DNA of 64,000 bases from Omphiscola glabra. Lineage: Eukaryota > Mollusca > Gastropoda > Lymnaeidae. The position numbers were made by a program, and so were the translations under genes. Positions 12,325-24,826 of this stretch are shown piece by piece. The stretch is from positions 6,407,793 to 6,471,792 of the forward strand of contig OZ024798.1 in assembly GCA_964017045.1 (NCBI GenBank). The letters are read 5' to 3'. Below the pieces are notes generated by a model. It was not told the DNA's origin. It ran no database searches and saw only the letters and a list, made by a program, of their open reading frames with translations. How positions within the stretch are numbered: position 1 is the stretch's first letter; each line of letters begins with the position of its first letter.

Positions 12325-12608
12325 TGATGATGAACAATTTTGTTTTGCCTGAGATCAGATGGGGCCCTATCACAAACATTCAGATAAGTTAAGAAGATAA
12401 AATTTTGAAATAAACCACATTAAAATATATTGAATAATGCCATAGATACAGCGTTTTAAAGTTATCGAACTTTCTGGAAAATTCTAGATTGGATATTGTA
12501 AGTGTTATATCCATCGATATTTCAGTAGAAATAGTGAAGTGTATTGCAACCACACTATGCCTATAGTCACCAATGCACATAGAACCTAAAGTGTTGTCTA
12601 AGCTTATC

Positions 12609-12665
12609 GATATTTATATAGCTTATATAATGAAAAATGAAATGGGGCCCTCGGCCCCAGAGAAA
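12609..12665. repeat. Second piece of the GGGGCCC-containing dispersed repeat
   Basis: Contains TATATAGCTTATATAATG and ATGGGGCCCTCGGCCCC, matching 11600-11660 with a few substitutions. Confidence 0.5.
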
Positions 12666-12689
12666 TTGATATTATGAGTTTACACGCTA

Positions 12690-13372
12690 ATGACATAGAG
12701 TTCGTGGCTACCGACATAGAGTTCGTGGCTACCGACATAGACTTCTTGGCTACATACATAGTTAGTAGCCACCGACATAGAATTCGTGGCTACCGACATA
12801 GAGTTCGTGGCTACCGACATAGAGTTGGTTGCTACCGACATAGAGTTCGTGGCTACTGACATAGACTTCTTGGCTACCGACATAAAGTTCGTGGCTACCG
12901 ACATAGACATCTTTGCTACCGACATAAAGTTCGTGGCTACCGACATAGACTTCTTTGCTACCGACATAAAGTTCGTGGCTACCGACATAGAGTTCGTGGC
13001 TACCGACATAGAGTTCATGGCTACCGACATAGACTTCTTGGCTACCGACATAAAGTTCGTGGCTACCGACATAGACTTCTTTGCTACCGACATAAAGTTC
13101 GTGGCTACCGACATAGACTTCTTTGCTACCGACATAAAGTTCGTGGCTACCGACATAGAGTTCGTGGCTACCGACATAGAGTTCGTGGCTACCGACATAG
13201 ACTTCTTGGCTACCGACATAAAGTTCGTGGCTACCGACATAGACTTCTTTGCTACCGACATAAAGTTCGTGGCTACCGACATAGACTTCTTTGCTACCGA
13301 CATAAAGTTCGTGGCTACCGACATAGAGTTCGTGGCTACCGACATAGAGTTCGTGGCTACCGACGTAGACTT
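12690..13372. repeat. 21-bp minisatellite, about 32 copies, with 42-bp higher order
   Basis: Unit GTTCGTGGCTACCGACATAG A. Two variants (AGTTCGTGGCT and ACTTCTTTGCT) alternate over much of the array, giving a 42 bp super-unit and a longer pattern repeated near 12955 and 13140. Seven-codon periodicity keeps a 208-codon plus and a 239-codon minus frame open; both are repeat artefacts. Confidence 0.96.
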
Positions 13373-14660
13373 TGGGCGGACCAAAAATTCAAACCACAAG
13401 AAAGTGTGCTAAACTTATTAGAACAAGAAACTCAAGATAATGTTTCAAAATTTCTAAAGAACAAAACACAAATCGAACGCTTTATTTTAATGTTTAAACG
13501 CCTTTTGTTTCAATAAACGCTTCAAAATAACTGTTACAAAAGTTTAACCCAATTAACTTAGTTGGTTTTTAGTAGCTTTATATATGCCAACTATGAACGA
13601 CAAGCGTCGGAAAAACTCAAAACTACTGAAGACGATCCAAGGTGTCTTAAACGTTGAAGGACTACGTGTGGTGACTATAGGCCATGTGCAGACGGGGGGG
13701 GGGGGGGGGGGGGGCTAATGTCTAAAGATAAAGCTAAACGTGCTACATAGGGTCACTGGTAGCCATGTCCCGATGGGGGTGAGTGCTAACCCCTGTCAAA
13801 GCTGTCCGGAGTTGTGTGTGCATGCATGTTTAAGTTGCGAGGCTGCCAGGGGGCCAAACTCACGGACCAACTACCTTATCAACGTGCAGCGGTTTTCTCG
13901 ATCGTTTCGGAATAACAGTTACACAGTGACGGCGGAAACGTATTTTTAGTTCGTCGGTGCGTCAACACATGGGATTCAGGAAACCGTAGACGACAAATGG
14001 AATTCTCCTATAACACACGGGTCATTTAGAGTTTTGAAGATTAGGGTTCAGTGTGAAATGAGCTATTATGAAATAGATTCGTGGGTTTTCAGTGCGCTAA
14101 TGTTCATATTAACTCTTTGCAATCATTTTGTGATATTTTTGTTACCATTTGTTTAATTCATCTTATGACTTGTTATCTTTAGACCAAAGTTATTATTTTC
14201 TAGGTCTACGGTTACTTTCATAAGTGTCATTACTGTAAGTGTAAGCAGTGATATGTGTTTTGTTATATGACTAACTTGAACATTTTTTTCTTTGGATAGC
14301 GACGTCATACCGAGACTAAAACCCAGCGAAAAGAACACAATTTAAACTAATCATTTTCAGAAGGACATTTACAGTTGTACATTCGACGATTGGTTGGATG
14401 TATTCACATGTGGCTGATCGTGATCGGCAGTGGATGAAGTTTGAGAGATGATTTGTATCATAGTTTATAATTATTGAAATCATTCATCAAAGTTCGTTGA
14501 CATGCCCATATCCTGTACCAGAATTCTCATTAGCGGAAGTGACGGGGGATACTGAACTGTGTAATTTCCGTTTCTGCTTTTGACCAAACGGAGGCTAGAT
14601 AGCAACTACGATGACTTTTGTTAAAAATGTGTTTGTGTAAACTGCAAAGTTTTGAATAAA
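13373..14660. other. 5' flank of the GABA-B receptor gene
   Basis: Contains a pure run of about 18 G at 13697-13714 and otherwise single-copy-looking DNA. It should hold the promoter and the 5' untranslated region of the receptor gene, but I cannot place a transcription start or a core promoter element with confidence. Confidence 0.5.
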
Positions 14661-14681
14661 ATGTTTGTGACCCTGCTATGA
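14661..14681 (+). promoter_or_regulatory. Upstream ORF overlapping the receptor start codon
   Basis: An ATG at 14661 opens six sense codons (MFVTLL) and ends with TGA at 14679-14681. This stop overlaps the receptor ATG (14678-14680) as ATGA. If the first exon of the mRNA contains this segment unspliced, translation of the receptor would need leaky scanning or re-initiation. What is seen is the codon overlap; the regulatory role is inference. Confidence 0.5.
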
Positions 14682-15338
14682 ACATGAAATATGTGTACGT
14701 CTGCAAGACGATGTGGTGTCTCTCATTATCCGTGGCGGCACTCGGCTGCTATGGGGACACCGGCTTTGAGAGACCGACCACAAGAGGCGACAACTCTACA
14801 GTTATCAACAGTAGACCAGGGGCTAAACCAAAGTCGACACAAGAATCTAAAATTCCTGAAATCGGTAATGTGAGCCTTGAGTCGCTATCGCTTAAGATTA
14901 GCTCCTCGGGTCATACGATGAGAAAACAGTCCATCACGACGAACATCCCAGACACAGCTGGCGCCTATAACACGCCATACAACGGTACAGAAAGTGCTTA
15001 TAATACGCCATACAAAGTCCAGACTCCCAAGGAGCTAAGGAACACAGGTCTCGCTTCTGTCACGTCATCCATGGAAGTTGCTAAAATTGGATTAACTCCA
15101 GTTTCTGGCAAGGTCTTGGCGGTTAATTGTACAACATCAGCCACGAGCGGCAGCAATACAGGACTTGTAGGTCAGAGCACTGACTCGGTTGATGATGGCG
15201 AGATCACCAGTGGTCACCACGATGAGTCGGTGGCTGCGAAAAACAACACAGGTCGCTCCTTGAAAAATAATGGTAAAAATGAAAAGATGAAGGATTCCAG
15301 GAAGATACTCAACATCATCGGCTTGTTTGCACTGACAG
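14678..15338 (+). CDS. GABBR2-like: GABA-B-like receptor exon 1 (signal peptide and N-terminal extension)
   Basis: The ATG at 14678 is the first in its frame after an in-frame TAA at 14657, which fixes the start if the exon is continuous there; a second in-frame ATG lies two codons later. Residues 10-25 (KTMWCLSLSVAALGCY) form a short hydrophobic signal-like segment. The following roughly 185 residues are Ser/Thr/Asn-rich with several N-x-S/T sites and a duplicated AYNTPY motif (about residues 97 and 108). The exon ends with the first VFT strand (NIIGLFALTG) at a GTAGAG donor, phase 1. Confidence 0.85.
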
Positions 15339-18300
15339 GTAGAGTTGCTTTCATTTTCTATAATCATTTTATTAGGTTTACAATCGATAGTCGCACATTA
15401 TGTGACATGGTTTGTCATGGGGTTTCATAGAGTGTCATGGGTGTCATGTCATCACATCTATCATTTGCAAAATACTTCAAAACTTGAGAAGCTATACACC
15501 CACCACCCCCTTTTTTTTCCCTCCACGACCCAACCCTAAAAAAATCTTGTATTTAACAAAGGCACAGAACACATCAACAACGAATCTCTGTCACTTCTTG
15601 ACCACACAGAGTATCGAAACAATTCTAACTGTCCTTGCCACTGTTCGTTTTCTCGGGCAGGTGCCATATGTCTCATTCAAAACTACTCTCTCTACCTCCT
15701 CTACAAATATTTTTAAAAACTTACTCTTTGAACTGTTTTCTATTTCTTGTTTTTTGTTTTGTCCCGTCTGCTGAGGAAGGCTATTAGGCGCAACGTTATC
15801 CCTTTATATTCCAGTCTTTATACTGCAAGCTTCCACATACATTGTTCCACTATTTCCTCCACACGGCTTGAACGTAGTCCTTCATTTCTTCTCCTCTACA
15901 AAGTCCAATCCCCCATTCAAACGTAACATATCAAGATGGTGTTTTTTCAAACACTGCATGGATTTCCAATACAATTTCTATCGCGAAGAAACGCTCTTCA
16001 CGTGAGCTTTGTCTATAGTCGACCTCCAATCCAATTACCAAGTGCACGTCTCCACAAATTTACCAGCAAAAAATAATGGTTTCAGAACTCCATAAAAAAA
16101 ATTAAGCTCTTATATCAAAGGTGTGTCTATGTCACAGAATGAGATCTTCTAAGGTACGGCCCTTCGCGTACCAAGTAACATTAGTGTTGATTAATGCGGG
16201 GCTGTTCCTCTCTGTGAAAGTTCAGTATCCAGACGTTGAGGATTTTTAACGAAGACAACACAGACGTTAATGAATAACCAAGGAATTCCTCATTAACAAT
16301 TGTAAACAAGAGAATGTATTGATAGATTAATATAGTCTAGTAATGTTTCTTCAACTTTCAAACCGTTAACCTCCATTAATCTCAACCTCCATAGGCTCTC
16401 TCCAAACATTCCACACTTCCCCCCGGAAATCGCACCCCAGCACGTTTTTCATCAAATAAATGTGGTGCTACATATCGGGAAGTCCCGAACAAAACACATT
16501 GTAAGTTCCATGAGTAATCAATGGGGCGCCGTGGTTCAATCCCATCCCAGTCATTTGTGACACTCTATAACTCCCAAATCTATAATATATATAGAGCTAT
16601 TTTTTTTTCCACGGCTATATTTGCCATATAGCCGCCTGTTCCATTGTTTAAGTCTTTCAACAGAGATTTGTTATCGTTTCTTCTCCGTACCAAGTGTCTA
16701 CAGTATAAATATGATATTGTTCTCGATCTAAAACATCCGATTGGTCAGCTAGGTTATTTTAAGGGGGGGGGGGGATAGTTGAATTGAAGCTGTAGCAACA
16801 GCAGCGGTGGTTTGGAGCCGGTTCGGTCAGGTTCGTGCGAACCGTTAGTTCAAAATAATATATTTGACTGACTGTGGCGGTGAACGATATGGTATAAGGG
16901 GACATACTAACTGCGAACCCTTTGTTACGAATTTGGCAATACACCGCTGAGCAACAGTATAAGGTGGGGGAGGGGGGCGTATGATCGCAAAACAAACGTG
17001 GCTTAGTGGGGATAATTTAAACATTCAAGTATGACGCCACCCGTTCCCCCCCACCCCCACCCCCACCAAAAACAACAAACAAACAAAACGCTAAATAAAT
17101 TAGGTCAAATTATTTTAAAATACTATTTTTTTTTTCAATCATTCCAAACAGGCCTTTATCCGGAAGGTTTGGTGTTTCTTCCTTCCTCTCTCCTGGCCAC
17201 CAAACACATCAACTACAATCACAGTGACATATTACCTGGCTACAAGCTCAAGATTAACGCCTACGACACCAACGTGAGTCCCTCATTGGCTTAGTCAGAG
17301 TCAAAAACACTCCTGGCTGTCTTGACTTTCTCATTCATTTTTATAATCAACATTATCAACTAATAGCATTTCTTAAAAGGTTGTTCGTTGTAAAAAGGTG
17401 CAAGTCCATTTACCTTAAAATGTAGAAACTATAATTTATTAGTATCGGCAAAATTATTGGGGAAAAGCCCCCCCCCCCCCCAGCCCCTCCAGTATGTTAA
17501 TTTATGGGCTATCAATAGCATTTTAAAAAATACAAATGAAATACTTGTCAGTTAATTTGTGCTCAGAAAGAAATTTCGTTGTTTCAAAGAATCTATTAGC
17601 AACTTTTTCCCCCTGAACGCTTGAGCCAAAGCAAATAGTTAGAACAGGGGCATTAATCAATGAACCGATAACTCACTGCATCGGAATAAAACTCTGAAGG
17701 CGGAAACTGACGTGGTGGTAGGGCCCTTCATGTCCAAATTTAACTATGACGTGATGGACGTGGTCATTAGGGCCCTTCATGTCCAAATTTAACTATGACG
17801 TGATGGACGTGGTCATTAGGGCCCTTCCTGTCCAAATTTAACACTGACGTGATGGACGTGGTCATTATGGCCTTCGTGTCGAGATTTAACTATTATCTGA
17901 TGGACATGGTCATTAGGGCCCTTCATGTCGATATTTAACTATGGAGTGATATGCATGGTCATTAGGGCCCTTCATGTCCAAATTAAATACAGAATGTTTT
18001 GAAATCGAGATGAGGTGTGGGGCTAAGAAACCCTGTAACAACTTATTTCAGACAATGTACATTTTGTTTCTAAAAATTCCTTCCCATAATCTGTTAATTT
18101 ATAAAGTTTTATCTATAAATATAAAGTATATTTCAATATAAGCATAAAATAGATTTCCATATAAATATAAACTAGATTACAATAAGAAAAACATACTGGT
18201 CCCCAGTCAAAATAATGTGAACAGGTGGCACGCCCAATAGTTGTAAACGTATGCCTTATTGGCATTTAGAACACAAGCATGAGAGAAGTTTGAGTACGGT

Positions 18301-21300
18301 AACAGAAATTGGCCTACCAAGAAAGTAAGAAAGGTAGATGGAAAGAAAGGACCTAAAAAAATCAGAAAAAAGAACGCTAGAGAAGGATAGAAAGAGTTGT
18401 TTTTTTTTTTTTAATTAAAACAAAATGCAAAAGGAGAAAGAAATAATATACGAGCATTTTTGTGATGATCGGAAGGAATAAAATACAAGCGTCCAGATTT
18501 TTGTGGTGATCGGAAGGAATAGAATACAAGCGTCCAGATTTTTGTGGTGATCGGAAGGAATAGAATACAACCGTCCAGATTTTTGTGGTGATCGGAAGGA
18601 ATAGAATACAAGCGTCCAGATTTTTGTGGTGATCGGAAGGAATAGAATACAAGCGTCCAGATTTTTGTGGTGATCGGAAGGAATAGAATACAAGCGTCCA
18701 GATTTTTGTGGTGATCGGAAGGAATAGAATACAAGCGTCCAGATTTTTGTGGTGATCGGAAGGAATAGAATACAAGCGTCCAAATTTTTGTGATGATCGG
18801 AAGGAATAGAATTCAAAAGTCCAAATTTTTGTGATGATCGGAAGGAATAGAATTCAAAAGTCCAAATGTACAAGACCAGTGACGACGATTTTTTTAAAAA
18901 ATCAGTAAATCCTTTCAGAAGGATAGTTGTAAAAACATTAACTTGACCACACAAACTCACACGCCTACACACATATACTCACACCAACACACGTGAAAAT
19001 GAATCAGCTCTAAAAAAAAAACTCACTTGAAGTACATTTTAAAAAGAATGGACCTGAGTCAGAATAATTGTTATAATAGCGTGTTGTTCTTTAGGACTAA
19101 GGGTGTACGTTGAGAAAATAGGTTTGTTTGGTCAACATTGTGGTGCTTTGAATGGGGTGGTCGTGAATGTTCATTTATTGACTTGTCAATTCTGGCAAGT
19201 TTTAACTATGACTTGTCAATCCTGGCATATTCTGACTATGAGTTATCAACCTTGGCAAGTTTTGACTTTGAGTTGTCAATCTTGACAAGTTTTGACTCGT
19301 GAGACAGAAATGGGAATGACTTTCTTAAGTGTACTTTTACTAGCTTATTTTCAATCAAATATTTTAGTAAAAACTCAATGGTATATAACAAACAAAACAC
19401 TAGAGACCAACACCACAGAACAAGAAATGGCCATAATATAGTTGTGTTGTTTAATTAATTAATTTTTTTTCTCTTTAAATTCAAAGCTAATGACCACCTG
19501 TTGTAAGAAAAATATTCCAGATATTCCGGGATAGTGAAATACCAAATACGTATGAAATTATACGATTGTGTTACCTTTTATCGTTCTATCTTATTAGTGT
19601 TCACATTCCAGATAGCGTATCCCAATATTGTGAAGAAAACATAGACGTCTCCGCAGTCCAATTATTGTTGGTAATGTTATAACACATTGCCGTCACACAT
19701 TGAAACAACCTTATGTAATTATGACCTGAGAACTTCTCTCTGTGTTACTCCGCATGGCTGCTGTATCACTCGTGGCAATCTCAACCACAGTGCAACGAGT
19801 CCGTCGGACTGGACGCCTTTTACCAGGAAGTCTACAATCCCAACCGGACGTCCATCATGGTGCTGGGTGGCACGTGCTCACCTGTAACCGAGGCTACAGC
19901 TCAGGTGTCCCATTTGTGGGGGCTCAAACAGGTGGGTTCTGTGTGACGTACCAGTGGTGTGGGGCAGTGATTCCCCAACTATTGACCGTAGCACCCCATT
20001 ACATGACACAGTGATTTGAAGAATAACGTATTTTCGGATCTCAAACCTTCAGATATCGTAAGTGAACATACATGAGATGGTATTGGACATACATGAGATG
20101 GTATGGACATACATGAGATGGTATTGGACAAAAACTTAACGTCTTGTATGAATTAAACTTTTTTATTTGATCGTGAAACTTGTTTTAGACATCTATGAGC
20201 AGTGGCGTAGCTATAGTAAGTGCCAGACCACTCCCCACTTTTTTTTCCACGAAAAAAGCTAAACAGTTGGCCGGAAATGCGCATCTAGATAAAGAGAAGA
20301 AAATATAGCTGCATGGTGATAATGAACCCCTCTACCGCCCTGCACATTCTTACGCCACTGACTATGAGAAAATCGACATAATGGTCGTTCAGTTCTGTCA
20401 CGTTTTCTTTCTTTCCGGTTACAGGGTCTGTCAGTCATTTCTCACTGGTCTTGTCTCATCTTCTCTATCTATCGGTCTGTCAGTCATTTCTCACTGGTCT
20501 TGTCTCATCTTCTCTATCTGTCGGTCTGTTAGTCAATTCTCACTGGTCTTGTCTCATCTTCTCTATCTGCCGGTCTGTCAGTCAATACTGACTGGTCTGT
20601 CTCATCTTCTCTAACTGTCGGTCTGTCAGTCAATTCTCACTGGTCTTGTCTCATCTTCTCTATCTACCGGTCTGTCAGTCAATACTCACTGGTCTTGTCT
20701 CATCTTCTCTATCTGTCGGTCTGTCAGTCAATACTGACTGATCTTGTCTCATCTTCTCTATCTGTCGGTCTGTCAGTCAATACTGACTGGTCTTGTCTCA
20801 TCTTCTCTATCTGCCGGTCTGTCAGTCAATTCTCACTGATCTTGTCTCATCTTCTCTATCTGCCGGTCTGTCAGTCAATACTCACTGGTCTTGTCTCATC
20901 TTCTCTATCTGCCGGTCTGTCAGTCAATACTGACTGGTCTGTCTCATCTTCTCTAACTGTCGGTCTGTCAGTCAATTCTCACTGGTCTTGTCTCATCTTC
21001 TCTATCTACCGGTCTGTCAGTCAATACTGACTGGTCTTGTCTCATCTTCTCTATCTGCCGGTCTGTCAGTCAATTCTCACTGATCTTGTCTCATCTTCTC
21101 TATCTGCCGGTCTTTCAGTCAATTCTCACTGGTCTTGTCTCATCTTCTCTATCTGCCGGTCTGTCAGTCAATACTGACTGGTCTTGTCTCATCTTCTCTA
21201 TCTGTCGGTCTGTCAGTCAATACTGACTGATCTTGTCTCCTCTTCTCTATCTGCCGGTCTGTCAGTCAATACTCACTGGTCATGTCTCATCTTCTCTATC

Positions 21301-24300
21301 TGTTTAAAATTATTATTCTTACAACCCTATCTTGATCTTTAAAAGACGAGTTTGCAAAAACAATACACTGAGTTATACAAAATCAGTACACTTAGTTCAC
21401 CATAAACAGTAATTGTTTAATTCCCTACTCTTGACAGTCTACATTATACCATTTTTTAATAATTGCATCTTTTGGGATAAATGGATTATGAGCCAACTTT
21501 CCATGAACCATCGGTAGGTCTGGAGGAATGACCATGTCATAATTTGGTAGCAATAGTTAGTTAGGTTCTTGTTATTAATCGACTCATTGACCAACAAACA
21601 TTTATTATCATACTACTGAGCCGTATGCATACTACTGAGCCGTATGCAGTAGATAGCGTTAAAATGTTATATATATTTAGCACATGAAATATTGTGAAAT
21701 ACATCACCATGAATTTCTGAAATCAATCAATTCACATTTAATTCCAGATCTCCTATGCCGCCGTATCCCCCCACCTCTCCAACAAAGAGATTTTCCCGTC
21801 ATTCTTCCGCGTCATGACCCCGGAACAGAACCTGACGGCGGCAAGGGTCAAGCTGTTCCAGCTCATGAACTGGAGGCGCATCAATATCATCTACCAGAAC
21901 GTCAAACTCTGGTCGACGGTAAGTCAGAACATCATCTACCAGAACGTCAAACTCTGGTCGACGGTAAGTCAGAACATCATCTACCAGAACGTCAAACTCT
22001 GGTCGACGGTAAGTCAGAACATCATCTACCAGAACGTCAAACTCTGGTCGACGGTAAGCCAGAACAACAATGGTGAGGTCACTTGTATGATGGTGAGGTC
22101 ACTGGTGTCACGGTGTGGTCACTTGTACCATGCCTTCTGGTCGACGGTAATTCAGAACAACAATGGTGTGGTCACTTGTATGATGGTGTAGTCCCGTGTA
22201 TCATGCCTTCTGGTCGACGGAAAGTCAACACCCACAGTGTGGTCACGTGTATCATGGTGTGGTCACTGGTATCACGACTTGGTCACTTGTATCATGCCTT
22301 CTGGTAGACGGTAAGTCAACACAAATGGTGTGGTCACATGTATCACGGTGTCGTCACGGGTATCACGGTGTGGTCACTTGTATCATGCCTTCGTAACAAT
22401 GAAAAATTATCTTTGGACGCGTTTGTTCAAATTAAAAAGCACGTGAGTTTCCCGAGTATGTCTGACCCCGCAACTTTCTAATTAAATAGGAACCGAAGAC
22501 TCGGTCCAGTAACACTTTTCCATTGATCGGCTGTGTGCTTTGATATGACCAAATGGGAGATGAAGCTACTATACAAGCCTCATCGTCGTCATTAGCCTTG
22601 CTCATGTATCGTGAACCTTTTCGTGGCAAAGAGCAAAATATTAAATTTTTGTTCCAGTCAAAAAAATTGAAGAGCCACATGACACAAAAACTAAAATGCT
22701 TGACTCCACTTCTAATATTCATTTTAGAAAACACCATAGAAGCAGCCATAATGTTTAACTAAAATTAATTTAATTTAAACTTTAAATAAAACAATTTTGG
22801 CAAAATATATTAGTATCCAAGAGCCACATTACACATCAGAGACACATCAGAGCCACATGTGACACATCAGAGCCACATTACACATCAGAGACACATCAGA
22901 GCCACATGTGACACATCAGATTCACATTACACATCAGAGACATATCAGAGCCACATGTGACACATCAAATCCACACGTGACACATCAGTGTCACACGAGC
23001 CACAAGAGCCACATGAGACACATCAAAGAGTCGAAGGCTCCCGATCCCTGGCTAAACTTCTAGCATCGTGATTCTTCCATTTAAAAAAGGAGAAGACGAA
23101 GACCTCTTGGAGTTTGATCACTTTTACATGGGTACATGTCATTGAAACAGACTTTTACATGGGTACATGTCTTTGAAACATACTTTTACTTGGTCAAATG
23201 TCATTGAACCAGACTTTTACATGGGTACATGTCATTGAACCAGACTTTTACTCCGGTACATGTCATTGAACTAATGAAATGTTTAAACATCTATATGAAA
23301 AAAACTTGACATTTCAGCTGGAGGAATACATGAAACAAGACCTGACCAGAGAGGGCTACGACGTGGTGGGGACAGAGATGTTCACCACGGACCCGACCAA
23401 CTGCATTGAGAACCTCAAGGTGACTCCTTAGATTCTCGCTATAAACACTCTTCTATTGGCTTGGCTTGTGCGGGAGTTCAGTTTGCTTTCTAGTCCTTTC
23501 GGTAAACTAAAGGCCAACGGTGCACAGGGGTGTTCGATTGTTGGACACGGTTGTGACACACTTTGTTCAATGACAGACCATCAACTTAGGATTTCGTTAT
23601 TTTTTACAATGCCAATATATAGAATCAAAGATAATTTCTTTTGAAAATAAATACAATTCTAACAAATTTCTCAATGGCAGCTGTTTGAAAAATAATTATT
23701 CGACCAAACTTCCATTCTACCAAATTTCCATTCGTTCAAATTTCAGTTCGACAAAACTTCCGTTCGATCAAATTTCGGTTCGACAAAATTTCCATCGATC
23801 AATTATCCGTCAACGAAATTTATTTCAAACAAATTTCCGGATAGAATTTTTACGAGTTGTTATTAATGTACATTTTGATTACACCAGTTTCAAATCGAGA
23901 ATGAGTTCACCTCTGTACACTGAAGACATTAAAATGTAAATGTTGTGGCGGGAATGTCGAAGAAATATCAGGAAAACAGAATTCCTTTGAAAATAGTAGT
24001 AATCTCTCTGACTAACCTACAGCCGTACTTGGAACACTACACCACATTAAACCAACAATTACATCTTCTGAACCATTCATACCAGCGGACACTTAAATAT
24101 TAGCTCTCGGCTATGTTATCATCCTTGTCTAGACTTTGAGGTTGGTGGTTAGATCTTTACAAAGAGCAGTATACATACGGGTTTTTTGTGTTTTAAACTT
24201 TTCTTTGATTATAATCTTGACCGGGATGACACGCGATGACACGCGATACAGCTACGACCACCACGTTAAAAATAACTTTATTTGATTAATATACATGCTG

Positions 24301-24788
24301 TCTTTAATGGCCCCTTAATCTCTCTAAGACTGTCGCGGGTAGTGGAGGTTGCTGACAGCAACAAAAAATGACAAGTATGAGGTTAAGACCAGAGACAGCC
24401 TTAAAACCACTGTATTAGCTTTATTTGATGTATTAGCTATATTTGATATATTAGCTATATTTGATATATTAGCTATATATTGATGTATTAGCTATATTTG
24501 ATGTATTAGCTATATTTGATAGATCAGCTATATTTGATGTATTAGCTATATTTGATATATTAGCTATATATTGATGTATTAGCTATATTTGATGTATTAG
24601 CTATATTTGATAGATCAGCTATATTTGATGTATTAGCTATATTTGATATATTAGCTATATTTGATGTATTAGCTATTTTTGATATGTTAGCTATATTTGA
24701 AGCATTAGCTATTTTTACTGTATTAGCTATATTTGAAGTTTTAACTATATTTACTGAATAACTATATTTGATGTATTAGCTTTATTTG

Positions 24789-24826
<38 letters not shown>

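Larger units (their letters stand above)
17274..19790 (+). other. Intron 2 of the GABA-B-like gene
   Basis: Holds a poly-C run near 17470, a 49 bp minisatellite (17715-17985), a 41 bp minisatellite (18460-18868) and a 30 bp repeat (19163-19300). The rest is AT-rich with no gene seen. Confidence 0.7.

Noticed and set aside
12680..13412. 239-codon minus and 208-codon plus frames
   Set aside because: Products of a 21 bp minisatellite; both strands are equally open.
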